Shown here one piece after another: positions 1 through 7,455 of a stretch of 39,537 bases of DNA. Made by a program: the position numbers and the translations under genes. The notes beneath the pieces were generated by a model. That model saw nothing but the letters and a program-made list of their open reading frames with translations. It did no database searches and was not told the origin of the DNA. This stretch comes from Deltaproteobacteria bacterium (GTDB lineage Bacteria > BMS3Abin14). Location of the stretch: assembly GCA_013151915.1 (NCBI GenBank), contig JAADHJ010000020.1, positions 1-39,537 on the forward strand. The letters run 5' to 3'. Each line of letters begins with the position of its first letter. The stretch's first letter is position 1.

Positions 1-60
1 CCGCCGGGGAAATCCGGGCGGTTCTATTCCATTGAAACCTTCAAGGAGATCATCCCTTAG
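1..60 (+). CDS. C-terminal end of an unidentified gene (truncated by the window edge)
   Basis: Frame 1 is open from the first base and stops with TAG at 58-60. It gives 19 residues, ending in a mixed polar and hydrophobic stretch (RFYSIETFKEIIP). The piece is too short to assign a family. It is called coding only because no other use of the stretch is apparent and the repeat-rich intergenic DNA begins right after it. Confidence 0.4.
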   Translation, partial: PPGKSGRFYSIETFKEIIP

Positions 61-449
61 CCGATCAGGATGGACCTGATAAAACCTTGACAACCTCGCA
101 AAAAGTCCATCAACCTTAACATTGCATTTTGCCATGCTGGTCTTATATTTTTGATTTATCCGGTTAATGCGTACCTTATATTATTATTTTGCTGTCATTG
201 CGAGGAGCATCGAGGGAGACGAGAGTGACGCGGCAATCCCGGGCGGAGCTGAGAGCTGAAAAGGCCGTCACGGCGCCCTCCGGTCGCCACGGGATCGCTT
301 CACTCAGATACGGTTCGCGATGACAAATGGTGAGGTATGGTTCTCATCCAGGTACTCATTTCCAGGATGATCCATATTTTTGCGATCCGGGGGAAAGCGC
401 CCCGGATCTGAAAGAACATCATTTTTTCAAAAAACATGAGAGGAGAACC
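61..449. repeat. Intergenic stretch filled by two interspersed repeats
   Basis: The stretch first holds a decayed hairpin repeat (arms GATGGAC near 70 and GTCCATC near 105). From about 155 to 370 it holds a full copy of a roughly 215-bp repeat that begins ATCCGGTTAATGCGTACC, runs through GTCATTGCGAGGAGCATCG and CGGCAATCCCGGGCGGAGCT, and ends AGGTACTCATTTCCAGGATGA. Related copies lie at 11971-12058 (diverged), 28967-29247 and 35915-36085, with a diverged reverse copy at 10885-10964. Bases 371-449 are the leader of the next gene. Confidence 0.8.
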
Positions 450-1334
450 ATGAGCGGAAACAGCGGATGCGGTGGCGGATCATGTTCGGTAGGGGGAAGT
501 GCACAGGGTTGGTCCCCGGAGCAGGACGATGGTTCGGCCGCCATAAAGAGGAATTTCGACAGGATCAAACACACGATCATAGTCATGAGCGGCAAAGGAG
601 GAGTAGGAAAATCCACCGTTGCGGTAAACTTGGCCACAGCCCTGACCGAGGCGGGGAAAAAGGTCGGCCTCATCGACGTCGATTTCCATGGGCCCACAGT
701 GCCTACAATGCTCGACCTGGTGGGAAGACAGCCGGTTCAGTCCGAATCGGAGATGCTCTATCCGGTTGAGACCGAATGGGGCCTTAAAGTCATCTCCATC
801 GGTTTTTTTCTTCGTGATCAGAATGACGCTCTTATCTGGCGGGGCCCCATGAAGGCGGGAGCCATCAAGCAGCTTCTCCGTGATGTCCAGTGGGGGGACC
901 TGGATTACCTTCTTGTGGACTGTCCTCCCGGAACCGGCGATGAGCCCCTCTCTATCGTTCAGCTTCTGGAAAATCCCACAGGCGCGGTCATCGTCACGAC
1001 ACCGCAGGAGGTTTCCCTGGCCGCGGTCAGGAAGTCCATCACCTTCTGTCGGCAGATGAAACTGCCCCGGCTCTGGATAGTGGAGAACATGAGCGGGTAC
1101 CTGTGTCCCCATTGCCATGAGACAAGCAACCCCTTCCAGCAGGGCGGCGGTCTGGAGTTGGCAAAGAAGGAAAAGATCCCGTTTCTCGGAACCATCCCCC
1201 TCTCCGTTGAGGTTGGACCGTCCGGTGACAACGGTATGCCGGTGGCATTGAAGAAAGAAAGCCCTTCCGGCGGCCTTTTCAGGGAGATGGCGGAGACCCT
1301 CGTGTCGGACCTGGAGGAGAACGGGAAGGGGTAA
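450..1334 (+). CDS. mrp: Mrp/NBP35-type P-loop ATPase, iron-sulfur cluster carrier
   Basis: The 294-residue product belongs to the Mrp/ApbC/NBP35 family, cytosolic ATPases that bind a Fe-S cluster as a dimer and hand it to target proteins. Seen directly: a deviant Walker A motif GKGGVGKST at about residues 48-56, the family motif DCPPGTGDEP at about 158-167, and a CPHC pair (C219, C222) that in this family bridges a [4Fe-4S] cluster. The N-terminus is Gly/Cys/Ser-rich with Cys7 and Cys12. The start at 450 is chosen because AGGAGA lies just upstream. The frame stays open back to 327, but that extension is encoded by an interspersed repeat. It faces the next gene tail to tail with 23 bp between. 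Which apo-proteins it serves cannot be read here. Confidence 0.93.
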   Translation: MSGNSGCGGGSCSVGGSAQGWSPEQDDGSAAIKRNFDRIKHTIIVMSGKGGVGKSTVAVNLATALTEAGKKVGLIDVDFHGPTVPTMLDLVGRQPVQSESEMLYPVETEWGLKVISIGFFLRDQNDALIWRGPMKAGAIKQLLRDVQWGDLDYLLVDCPPGTGDEPLSIVQLLENPTGAVIVTTPQEVSLAAVRKSITFCRQMKLPRLWIVENMSGYLCPHCHETSNPFQQGGGLELAKKEKIPFLGTIPLSVEVGPSGDNGMPVALKKESPSGGLFREMAETLVSDLEENGKG

Positions 1335-1357
1335 ATCAGGTTGTCCGGAGACGATGG

Positions 1358-2137
1358 CTAAGGCAGGACCTCCGGCGTCTCCATTATTCCCCGAGCCTTG
1401 ACCACAAGGGAGAACCGCTTACCGAGTTCCCTGAGGCGCGTTTTTGCCCCGAAGGCATCCTCGGGCCGGTCAAACACGCCGGCCTCTCCGAACGTGTTCC
1501 CGGATGCGTCGGTGAGAAGACGACCGGTAATTCCTTCCTTCAGGGCGGCTTTTTTGAAGGCGCATACCTGGTCTCCATACAACGGAAAGGTCCGGAGGAA
1601 ATATCTCACCTTGTCGGAGGGGACGGTTTTTGTCGGCCTGACGTCAATCACCAGCCGGGCCGGGTGCAGGATGGTGAATATTCTGTACTCCAGGGGCCTT
1701 GATGGAACAAGGGTCAGGAACTGGCCGCCGCCGCAGGAATCGAAAAGATTAAGGCCCGACAGCATACGGCTTTTTGAGAACGGATGCCTGACAGTGTAGA
1801 TTTCCTTTGCCCTGGTCGGCACACCCGCCAAACGGATTGCCACCCTCGCGGGGTACTCATCCTTCTCAACCTCCATGCGCGGCAGTTCCGGAATCTGTGC
1901 GCCTGTATCCCTTTCCCTGAATTCCACCACAACCCTTTCGAAGGATCGGTGATCTCCCCACCGGACCTGGTATAGGATGTAACCATCCCCGGTTCCTCCG
2001 GAAAAATTGAAGTCCGTCAGAAATGTGCCGGGCTCCTTTCCGGGAAGAGGGGACGGGGCAGCAACCGACAGGGAGCCAAGGGACAGGAGCATGAATGCCC
2101 CCAGGATTACTGACAGGTAAATTTCATTTAACTTCAT
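1358..2137 (-). CDS. Exported protein with AMIN-like domain
   Basis: This 259-residue protein has a signal peptide (positive start, hydrophobic segment at about residues 8-26, AAP cleavage region), so it should lie in the periplasm. The body has the alternating beta-strand pattern of AMIN-like domains: a strand FERVVVEFRE near residue 67, a PARVAIRLAGV strand, and a closing HPARLVIDVRP near 160. AMIN domains bind envelope polymers or secretin complexes. The C-terminal 80 residues (DQVCAFKKAALKEGITGRLL... and DAFGAKTRLRELGKRFSLVVKARG) resemble a SPOR-like fold, which is a weaker guess. It stands alone on the minus strand. A role at the cell wall is inferred, not shown. Confidence 0.7.
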   Translation of the reverse strand: MKLNEIYLSVILGAFMLLSLGSLSVAAPSPLPGKEPGTFLTDFNFSGGTGDGYILYQVRWGDHRSFERVVVEFRERDTGAQIPELPRMEVEKDEYPARVAIRLAGVPTRAKEIYTVRHPFSKSRMLSGLNLFDSCGGGQFLTLVPSRPLEYRIFTILHPARLVIDVRPTKTVPSDKVRYFLRTFPLYGDQVCAFKKAALKEGITGRLLTDASGNTFGEAGVFDRPEDAFGAKTRLRELGKRFSLVVKARGIMETPEVLP

Positions 2138-2593
2138 AGCCCAACCCTCCGCATGGAATGAAATAAGATGCCATGTTCAGTCCTATAATCTGCCATAATG
2201 TATTTTGACCGACAAAGCAAAAGATAAAGAGCGTTCAAGGTTCAAAGTTCAAAGTTCAACGTTCAAGGTTCAAGGTTCAACGGGGAAAAGCAGGCTATAG
2301 GCTGTAGGCTATAGGCAATGGATAAAGGCAGGCGATAATGAACTCCACCCTCGGCTTCAACGTGATAAATCGGCTTGGCAAGCAGGGTTTTAAAGTCAAA
2401 AACACTAATCTTTGGTTTTACCCTGTGGTGTGACCTGGGAGTGGTCACGCTGTGGTAAATGGACTTTAAGAAAGTGTTTATTATTTCACCATGGTTTTAC
2501 ATCCAGGTACTCATTTCCAGGATGAACCAAACTTCAAATGTCTGCCACCCGCCGTCGCAATGACATTTTTCGCTTTCCGTGGAGTAAAAAGCC
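2138..2593. repeat. Intergenic region of mixed short repeats
   Basis: Bases 2233-2282 are tandem 7-bp units of the GTTCAAG/GTTCAAC type. They are followed at 2288-2336 by a GGCTATAGGCTGTAGG tract that reappears next to similar heptamers at 38831-38894. Bases 2495-2524 repeat the AGGTACTCATTTCCAGGATGA tail of the large repeat family. From 2554 a partial copy of the hairpin repeat family begins (TTTCGCTTTCCGTGGAGTAA) and runs into the next gene. No independent gene is seen. Confidence 0.75.
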
Positions 2594-3778
2594 ATGGACG
2601 GACTTTTTACGACCCTATCAATACTAATCCTGCTGAACATTCTGGCCTGTGGATTCTGGTGGTGGGTGGCGCTGTCATGGATGGCCGGATCGAGAAAAAT
2701 ACCCGATCTGGTTTCGTTGCCGGAGCCGGCGAATGAGGACCTTCCTGTTCTTTCGGTGATCATTCCCGCTCGGGATGAGGCCGACTCTCTTGGTCCCGCC
2801 CTGTCCAGCGTCCTGCAAAGCGTTCCACCCAATGCGGAGGTCATCCTGGTTAACGACCGCTCTTCGGATAACACAGCTGAATTGGCCCTGGAGATGGCCC
2901 GGAAGGACGCAAGGGTCACGGTGCTCACCGTAGCGGACCTTCCTGCCGGATGGCTTGGAAAGAACCACGCTATACAGCTGGGCGCCGATGCCTCCAGCGG
3001 GGAGTGGATGCTGTTCACCGACGCTGATGTTCACTTCGAGAACGGATGCATTGAAAGAGCTCTGAACTTTGTCCTGTGTGAGGGGTTAGATCACCTGGTG
3101 GTCGCACCCGAGCTGAGGACCCGGGGATTTTTTGAAAAGGTGTTTGTTTCTTTCTTTGTGGTCATTCTGCTGACGTGGCTGCGGGGGTGGAGGGTGAACG
3201 ACCCGGCCTCGGAAAGCTACCTCGGGATCGGAGCGTTCAATCTGGTTCGCAGGGAAGCGTACCTGAGAGCAGGGGAACACCATGCCCTCCGGGACGAGGT
3301 GGTCGATGATCTCGTTCTTGGGCGAAACTTGAGAAGGACCGGCAGCCTTCAGCGGGTTGTGGGGGGGCGGGGATGTCTATGGGTTCGCTGGAACGAGGGG
3401 CTCGGGGGCCTTATTAAAGGGGTGGAGAAAAATGCCTACGCCGGATTCGGCTACAATCCTTTCAGGGCGGCCGGGGGATGCATCGCACTTCTCACGGCCA
3501 CGCTGGTTCCCTTCTGGACCCCCATCCTTCATGCCGCTTTCGGGTGGCCCTGGACCGGGTGGGCCGGCATGGCCGGCCTGGCCGCATGGCCGGCCTTCGG
3601 CCTCATATACAGGCAAGCCGGGCGCCACACGGATGTCCCATGGCTGTTTTTTCCAACGTTCCCTTTAGGAGCCATCCTGCAGGTAGGGGCTATTATCCGG
3701 TCGGCGGCCGTATATCATATTTCCGGTGGGGTCAGGTGGAAGGGGACTTTGTACGAGGATCACGGAAAGGGGCTTTGA
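2594..3778 (+). CDS. Membrane-bound family 2 glycosyltransferase
   Basis: The 394-residue product has a GT-A fold glycosyltransferase domain between membrane segments. Seen: an N-terminal hydrophobic helix (residues 8-28), nucleotide-binding strands SVIIPARDEAD (54-64) and ILVNDRSSDNT (84-94), the GWLGKNHA segment (119-126), the metal-binding DAD motif (D143, D145), a conserved GIGAFNLVRREAY segment and a VVDDLVLG segment holding the probable catalytic acid. The C-terminal third has further hydrophobic helices. The layout is like the CrtQ/HpnB-related transferases that glycosylate lipid acceptors; the actual sugar and acceptor are unknown. No hopanoid or carotenoid genes are nearby. The start codon, its GGAG ribosome site and the first eight or so codons lie inside an interspersed repeat, so either the start was captured from the repeat or a downstream start is used. 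Confidence 0.85.
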   Translation: MDGLFTTLSILILLNILACGFWWWVALSWMAGSRKIPDLVSLPEPANEDLPVLSVIIPARDEADSLGPALSSVLQSVPPNAEVILVNDRSSDNTAELALEMARKDARVTVLTVADLPAGWLGKNHAIQLGADASSGEWMLFTDADVHFENGCIERALNFVLCEGLDHLVVAPELRTRGFFEKVFVSFFVVILLTWLRGWRVNDPASESYLGIGAFNLVRREAYLRAGEHHALRDEVVDDLVLGRNLRRTGSLQRVVGGRGCLWVRWNEGLGGLIKGVEKNAYAGFGYNPFRAAGGCIALLTATLVPFWTPILHAAFGWPWTGWAGMAGLAAWPAFGLIYRQAGRHTDVPWLFFPTFPLGAILQVGAIIRSAAVYHISGGVRWKGTLYEDHGKGL

Positions 3779-3811
3779 CAGAAAAATAACAGCGGTGTTG
3801 GCGGCCTGGAG

Positions 3812-4876
3812 TCAGGGTTGGACCCGGCACGGGTCCGGATCACAGTAGGGTACCGCTTTCCCGGATGGGCCCGTGATGATGAATCGGCCTTCGGTGACCT
3901 TGACGAAATTACCTGCCGAAAGCAGGATCTTCCCCTGGGCGTCGGGGAGGTCGACCACAAAGAGGGGAAGCGCCATGGGGGATGTGCGTTCGCGCAGGGT
4001 ATCCATGAGCTTCAACCCCACCTCCAGGGGAGTGCGGAAGTGCTGGGCCCCCCGGATCAGATCCAACTGAAAAAGATAGTATGGACGAATCCTGAGGGTG
4101 AGAAGCGACCGGAACAGGGTTTCCAAAACGTCCGGGTCGTCGTTGATATCCTTGAGCAGGACGGTCTGGTTACCCATGGGGATGCCGGCGTCGGCGAGGA
4201 GGCGGCACGCTGCCGTGCTTTCACCGGTGATTTCGTCGGGATGGTTAAAATGGGTGTGGACATATAAAGGCTGATATCGGGAAAGCATCCAGGCCAGCCG
4301 CGGAGTAACCCGCTGGGGGAGGGCACATGGAACCCTGCTGCCGATACGGATAATCTCCACGTGATTAATGGCTCTGATTCTCCTTAGGATTTCGTCCAGG
4401 CGGACATCGCTCAGCATCAGGGGGTCACCCCCGGACAAAAGAACATCCCGGACCTCGGGATGAGAGGAGATATACTCAATGCCCCTGTCAACCGTTTCGC
4501 GGGTGACTACAAGGCCCCGGCCCAGTTTTCTTTTCCTGGTGCAAAAGCGGCAGAGGATGGGACAGCGCGGCGAGATCAGAAAAAGAACCCTGTCAGGATA
4601 CGTATGGCTCAGATTTGGAACCGGACAGTGGGTATCCTCGCCGATGGGGTCCTCTTCAGCGGCGGTATTCGAGGGAGAAATTTCTTCCGGATCGGGAACA
4701 ATCTGGCGGTATATGGGATCGCCTTTTTGCCCGATAAGGCCCTGAAAATAAGGGTTTATGAGCGCAGGGTAGTGCTCTGTCACCGAGGTAACGGACGCCG
4801 TATCCAGGGAAAAAACCCCGGCGATATCACCCGGTTTCGTCAGGCTGTCCCGGTACAGTTTTTTGTATATGTCCAT
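3812..4876 (-). CDS. Lysine 2,3-aminomutase family radical SAM, PLP enzyme
   Basis: This is a 354-residue KamA-family protein; these enzymes move an amino group from C2 to C3 using S-adenosylmethionine and PLP. Seen: radical SAM cysteines C105, C109, C112 in the spacing CxxxCxxC, then LLSGGDPLMLS, IRIGSRVPCALPQR, HTHFNHPDEIT, and RPYYLFQLDL followed by VVDLPDAQGK. By comparison with lysine 2,3-aminomutase, the Asp residues in the last two motifs match those that hold the substrate amino group, and the Lys in DAQGK matches the PLP lysine. Lysine is therefore a plausible substrate. The length is nearer to EpmB or short aminomutases than to the roughly 416-residue KamA, and no beta-lysine acetyltransferase lies next to it. 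The start has AGGGGAA upstream. Confidence 0.87.
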   Translation of the reverse strand: MDIYKKLYRDSLTKPGDIAGVFSLDTASVTSVTEHYPALINPYFQGLIGQKGDPIYRQIVPDPEEISPSNTAAEEDPIGEDTHCPVPNLSHTYPDRVLFLISPRCPILCRFCTRKRKLGRGLVVTRETVDRGIEYISSHPEVRDVLLSGGDPLMLSDVRLDEILRRIRAINHVEIIRIGSRVPCALPQRVTPRLAWMLSRYQPLYVHTHFNHPDEITGESTAACRLLADAGIPMGNQTVLLKDINDDPDVLETLFRSLLTLRIRPYYLFQLDLIRGAQHFRTPLEVGLKLMDTLRERTSPMALPLFVVDLPDAQGKILLSAGNFVKVTEGRFIITGPSGKAVPYCDPDPCRVQP

Positions 4877-5065
4877 CAGTGTGATTTCCCCTGATGTCCG
4901 CTTCGCAGCCGGAAAGTTCCATCGCGAGGCGTGGAATCATGCTTTCTTTTGGGCCTTTCATATCCCAGGGCGCAAAAAATTGGAAGGGCAATGGGAGGAA
5001 AAAGGTTGCATGTGTGTATCCACAGGCTCTATACTTTCCCCATCACATCTAAGAGGGGTATCGTT

Positions 5066-5665
5066 TTGGTCGTTGGCGCCCGTGATTTTCACAAGCTTGA
5101 ATCCCCCGAAAGAAAAGCCCTCCAGGACACAAAGCTTTTTTTGGGTCTGGTGCGTTCCTTTCGTTGGCGTACCTGTGCGGACTTGGGATGCGGGATCGGA
5201 TTCTACACCCTGCCCATGGCTCAGGAGTGGAGGACATCACGCCAGGTCATCGCTGTCGATAGAAGTACGCCCATGCTCGAGGAGTTGGACAAGCGCGTGG
5301 AATATCTGGGTCTTACCAATGTCCATATCCGGCAGAGTGTAAGCGACCGGATCCCCATCGAGGATACCGGGGCCGAATTCGTAAACCTGGGCAATGTGTA
5401 CCACGAGATCAAGGGGCGATTAAACTTCCTGAAAGAGGTCTACCGGATTCTCAAACCAGGCGGGGTTTTTCTTCTTATCGATTGGGATCCGGAGGAGGAC
5501 ATGGGCATCGGGCCGCCCGTGGAGGAACGGCTTCCCATGCGGCAGGTCGTCCAGGACCTTAAATTTGCCGGTTTCGACAGTGTAAAGAATGTGTTTATCT
5601 ACATCGGCCATTACGCTCTGGTCGCAAGGAAAGCCCGGGAACATGGGCCGGAGACAAGACCCTAA
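5066..5665 (+). CDS. Class I SAM-dependent methyltransferase
   Basis: The product is a small methyltransferase of the UbiE/Methyltransf_11 kind. Seen: motif I CADLGCGIGFYTL, the acidic strand VIAVDRS, motif FVNLGNVYHEI, and the post-I segment LKEVYRILKPGGVFLLIDW. The substrate cannot be told. The start is uncertain. TTG at 5066 follows an AGAGGGG ribosome site and begins just before the family-like FHKLESPERKAL segment. The frame remains open upstream to 4931 (GTG), which would add 45 residues with no domain. Its stop overlaps by 3 bp the stop of the opposite gene. It is divergent from the aminomutase gene, and a shared role is possible but not shown. Confidence 0.82.
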   Translation: MVVGARDFHKLESPERKALQDTKLFLGLVRSFRWRTCADLGCGIGFYTLPMAQEWRTSRQVIAVDRSTPMLEELDKRVEYLGLTNVHIRQSVSDRIPIEDTGAEFVNLGNVYHEIKGRLNFLKEVYRILKPGGVFLLIDWDPEEDMGIGPPVEERLPMRQVVQDLKFAGFDSVKNVFIYIGHYALVARKAREHGPETRP

Positions 5666-6159
5666 ACCCCAGTACCTGGTACCTGGTACCTGGTACCAGG
5701 ACCCCCACTATTAACTCTCGATCCAATGGTCTTTTCCCATTCCTTCGGTTCATGAACAAGCCAGGCGATGGATCCTTCCGGGTCCTTCAAATCTTTAACC
5801 CTCACCACCATGCATGGAACAGAAAACCCCAGTTTGCCGAAAGATGCTTGAAGTCCGACACCGTTGACCCATTCGTATGGAAGGGAAATGGGCTTGCGGG
5901 GAAACCAGGGTAAAAAAAAGATCTTCCTGTCGGTTACCGCCAGGACCCCGCTGGTCCTGGGTGGTAGATTCGGGCCCGGGAAATCGGCGCCGAGGAAGCT
6001 GGCGTTGTCGGTGATCTTAAGGATCTTCTCGTTGACAAGCAGCTTCCGCGCGGCCTTGAGCGCGCTTTTTTTCAGGAAGGCGGCGATTCCCTTGAGAAGG
6101 AGGATAAGGATGATCCACCCTCCGACGGCAACCGCCGCGATTATGAGAAAGATATTCAT
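5662..6159 (-). CDS. Small membrane-anchored protein, PH-like domain suspected
   Basis: The 165-residue product starts at an ATG followed directly by a strong transmembrane helix (NIFLIIAAVAVGGWIILILLL). The cytoplasmic part reads like a bacterial PH or GRAM-type beta-barrel, with NEKILKITDNASFLG, then GVLAVTDRKIFFLPWF and ISLPYEWVNGVGLQ. This resemblance is weak. The last residues (GTRYQVPGTGV) are encoded by the tandem GTACCTG heptamers at 5672-5699, so the C-terminus has been extended by a repeat. The frame continues upstream to 6267, but that part is repeat-derived. No function is proposed. Confidence 0.65.
   Translation of the reverse strand: MNIFLIIAAVAVGGWIILILLLKGIAAFLKKSALKAARKLLVNEKILKITDNASFLGADFPGPNLPPRTSGVLAVTDRKIFFLPWFPRKPISLPYEWVNGVGLQASFGKLGFSVPCMVVRVKDLKDPEGSIAWLVHEPKEWEKTIGSRVNSGGPGTRYQVPGTGV
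5672..5699. repeat. Tandem GTACCTG heptamers
   Basis: Three direct GTACCTG units and one GTACCAG unit follow one another. They lie within the last codons of the minus-strand membrane protein gene, just after the stop of the plus-strand methyltransferase gene. Confidence 0.8.
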
Positions 6160-6180
6160 AGCAGAAAACTTAACAGATTG

Positions 6181-6430
6181 GGGGACGTAGTTAAATAGTT
6201 GATGGACTCTTTGCAAGTCCATCAACGCGCCCGGGGAGGGCGCCCAAATCGATGGTTTGTCCCGCAAGTCATTGATTTGCGGGACAAACCGTTGATTTGT
6301 GAGGAAAGTGAAAATGACACTTTTCGCTTTCCGTGGAGTAAAAAGCGGCGAATGGACTTTTTACGACCCTATCAACAGTTAAGTTGTGGGGCGCCGGGCA
6401 TGTTTTACTTAACAACTTGACTACGTCCCC
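6181..6430. repeat. 250-bp element with terminal inverted repeats, including a hairpin-repeat copy
   Basis: The left end GGGGACGTAGTTAA is mirrored by TTGACTACGTCCCC at the right end. Inside lies a long copy of the hairpin repeat (6199-6375): GATGGACT/AGTCCATC arms, a GC-rich GCGCCC tract, two inverted copies of GGTTTGTCCCGCAA, then TTTCGCTTTCCGTGGAGTAA and TTTTTACGACCCTATCAA. The right end overlaps the tRNA-Leu promoter. No ORF of note is inside, so it looks like a non-autonomous element. Confidence 0.6.
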
Positions 6431-6437
6431 TTATAAT
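6409..6437 (+). promoter_or_regulatory. Sigma-70 type promoter of tRNA-Leu
   Basis: TTAACA at 6409-6414 and a perfect TATAAT at 6432-6437 are separated by 17 bp. The -10 box ends 8 bp before the mature tRNA, so transcription would start almost at the tRNA 5' end. Confidence 0.75.
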
Positions 6438-6445
6438 ATACCCAT

Positions 6446-6532
6446 GCCGGAGTGGCGGAACTGGTAGACGCGCTGGACTCAAAATCCAGTGATTTTCGGG
6501 TCGTGAGGGTTCGAATCCCTCCTCCGGCACCA
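6446..6532 (+). tRNA. tRNA-Leu (anticodon CAA)
   Basis: This is an 87-nt class II tRNA. The acceptor arms GCCGGAG and CTCCGGC pair over 7 bp, and the 3' CCA is encoded. The anticodon stem CTGGA/TCCAG holds the loop CTCAAAA, giving anticodon CAA for UUG codons. A long variable arm (GATTTTCGGGTC) and the T-loop GGTTCGAATCC fit leucine. Confidence 0.97.
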
Positions 6533-6648
6533 CTTTGACCACCTCACAATCCTTATAATTTCCTCCTTCCATGAACCAAAAATCAATGCGAAGTCCGACA
6601 GGCAGGTCCACATAAAGAAGCGGACTCCTTTTTCCGGTTATTTCTTCT

Positions 6649-6680
6649 GTAACGTTTCCGATTGAAGATTGTCCAAAGGG
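6649..6680 (+). promoter_or_regulatory. Probable ECF-sigma promoter of the exported repeat protein
   Basis: GTAAC at 6649-6653, 17 bp, then GTCCAAAGGG at 6671-6680. The same pentamer, the same spacing and a near-identical -10 region (GTCTAAAGGG) occur before the sigma gene at 7456-7487. Both -10 regions are preceded by GATT and followed by TAA and a short ACAC-containing run. -10 boxes of the GTC type are usual for ECF sigma factors. The next gene starts about 100 bp downstream. Confidence 0.65.
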
Positions 6681-6784
6681 TAAAAAACACATGAACGGTG
6701 GTGTTAAATGGGAAGGTTGATCAAGAGCACCCTTTCCAACTGTAAACGGAGAGTCAATAAAGACCGGAAATGGAGGAAAAAACG

Positions 6785-7363
6785 ATGAAACAGGTAAAAA
6801 TTATGAAACAGCGATTGACGAATGACAAGATAATTGTTTTATCAATTATTGCGGTGGCGATGTTTCTTTCCCTGACTATAACCATCGTTCCAGCCATGGC
6901 TGCGCCGGTTCTGTCGGACAGCCTGACACAGTTTATAACGGATAATGTCACATCGCCCGACATGAGAACTGAAGTATTCCAGAGTGTCGGCGAAGCGCTC
7001 GCAGCCGGGGCCTCTGATGCTGAAATCATGCAGATTATCACCGATTGCCTGACCAGTGACAGCAGCGGGAAGTCTGTGGCTGACGCCTTGGAAACACTGG
7101 TCGAAGCTAACGGCGACGCCAGTGAAATGAAGGACGGCAACATGGTCGAAGCTAACGACGACAGCGGCGAGATGAAGAACGACAGCATGGTTGAAGCTAA
7201 CGGCGATGTCAGTGAGATGAAGGACGACAGCATGGCCGAAGCTAACGACGCCGGCAGCGAAATGAAGGACAGCAGCATGGCCGAGAATGACAGTGACGCC
7301 TGCGATTATGGAAGTGACGGTGACGACGGCGGGAGCGGTGGCGGAGACGGTGGACACGACTGA
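6785..7363 (+). CDS. Exported acidic protein with tandem 15-residue repeats and a Gly/Asp-rich tail
   Basis: The 192-residue product has a signal peptide with a hydrophobic core at about residues 16-36 and an AMA/AP cleavage site. The mature N-terminal domain (LSDSLTQFITDNVTSPDM... through ALETLVEA) aligns with that of the exported protein at 9100-10014. Next come four 15-residue repeats of the form M-V/A-E-A-N-x-D-x-S-E-M-K-x-x-S, then a tail of Gly, Ser, Asp and a final His-Asp. The product is strongly acidic, so metal or polymer binding outside the membrane is possible but unproven. The start at 6785 has GGAGG 7 bp upstream, and the leader resembles that of the paralog. It follows a probable ECF promoter at 6649-6680. 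No known family is recognised. Confidence 0.78.
   Translation: MKQVKIMKQRLTNDKIIVLSIIAVAMFLSLTITIVPAMAAPVLSDSLTQFITDNVTSPDMRTEVFQSVGEALAAGASDAEIMQIITDCLTSDSSGKSVADALETLVEANGDASEMKDGNMVEANDDSGEMKNDSMVEANGDVSEMKDDSMAEANDAGSEMKDSSMAENDSDACDYGSDGDDGGSGGGDGGHD
7097..7276 (+). repeat. Four tandem 45-bp coding repeats
   Basis: Units begin at 7097, 7142, 7187 and 7232, each with a core like TGGTCGAAGCTAACG, and a partial fifth starts at 7277. They stay in frame and encode the 15-residue repeat of the exported protein. Differences between units are scattered through the codons, so the array is not a very recent expansion. Confidence 0.9.
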
Positions 7364-7390
7364 TCCACATCAGGTCTGAAACCTTCATAG

Positions 7391-7428
7391 GGCGGCTGAT
7401 CCTTATTCATGGGAACAGCCGCCTTTTT
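7391..7428 (+). terminator. Rho-independent terminator after the exported repeat protein
   Basis: GGCGGCTG (7391-7398) pairs perfectly with CAGCCGCC (7416-7423) and is followed by five T. It lies 28 bp after the stop codon, so the exported protein gene and the sigma gene are separate transcripts. Confidence 0.85.
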
Positions 7429-7455
7429 CTATTTCCCACGGCACATTGCCGCGCG

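Noticed and set aside
327-449. Extended N-terminus for the Mrp protein
   Set aside because: The extra 41 residues are encoded by the tail of an interspersed repeat and lack family resemblance; ATG 450 has a good ribosome site.
1347-1382. Terminator between mrp and the AMIN-like gene
   Set aside because: GGAGACG and CGTCTCC can pair, but the loop is long and no T run follows.
2233-2282. CRISPR-like array
   Set aside because: Units are contiguous 7-bp repeats with no spacers and no cas genes in the window.
6405-6692. 95-residue minus-strand open frame over tRNA-Leu
   Set aside because: It crosses the tRNA and a promoter on the other strand, so it is a chance frame.
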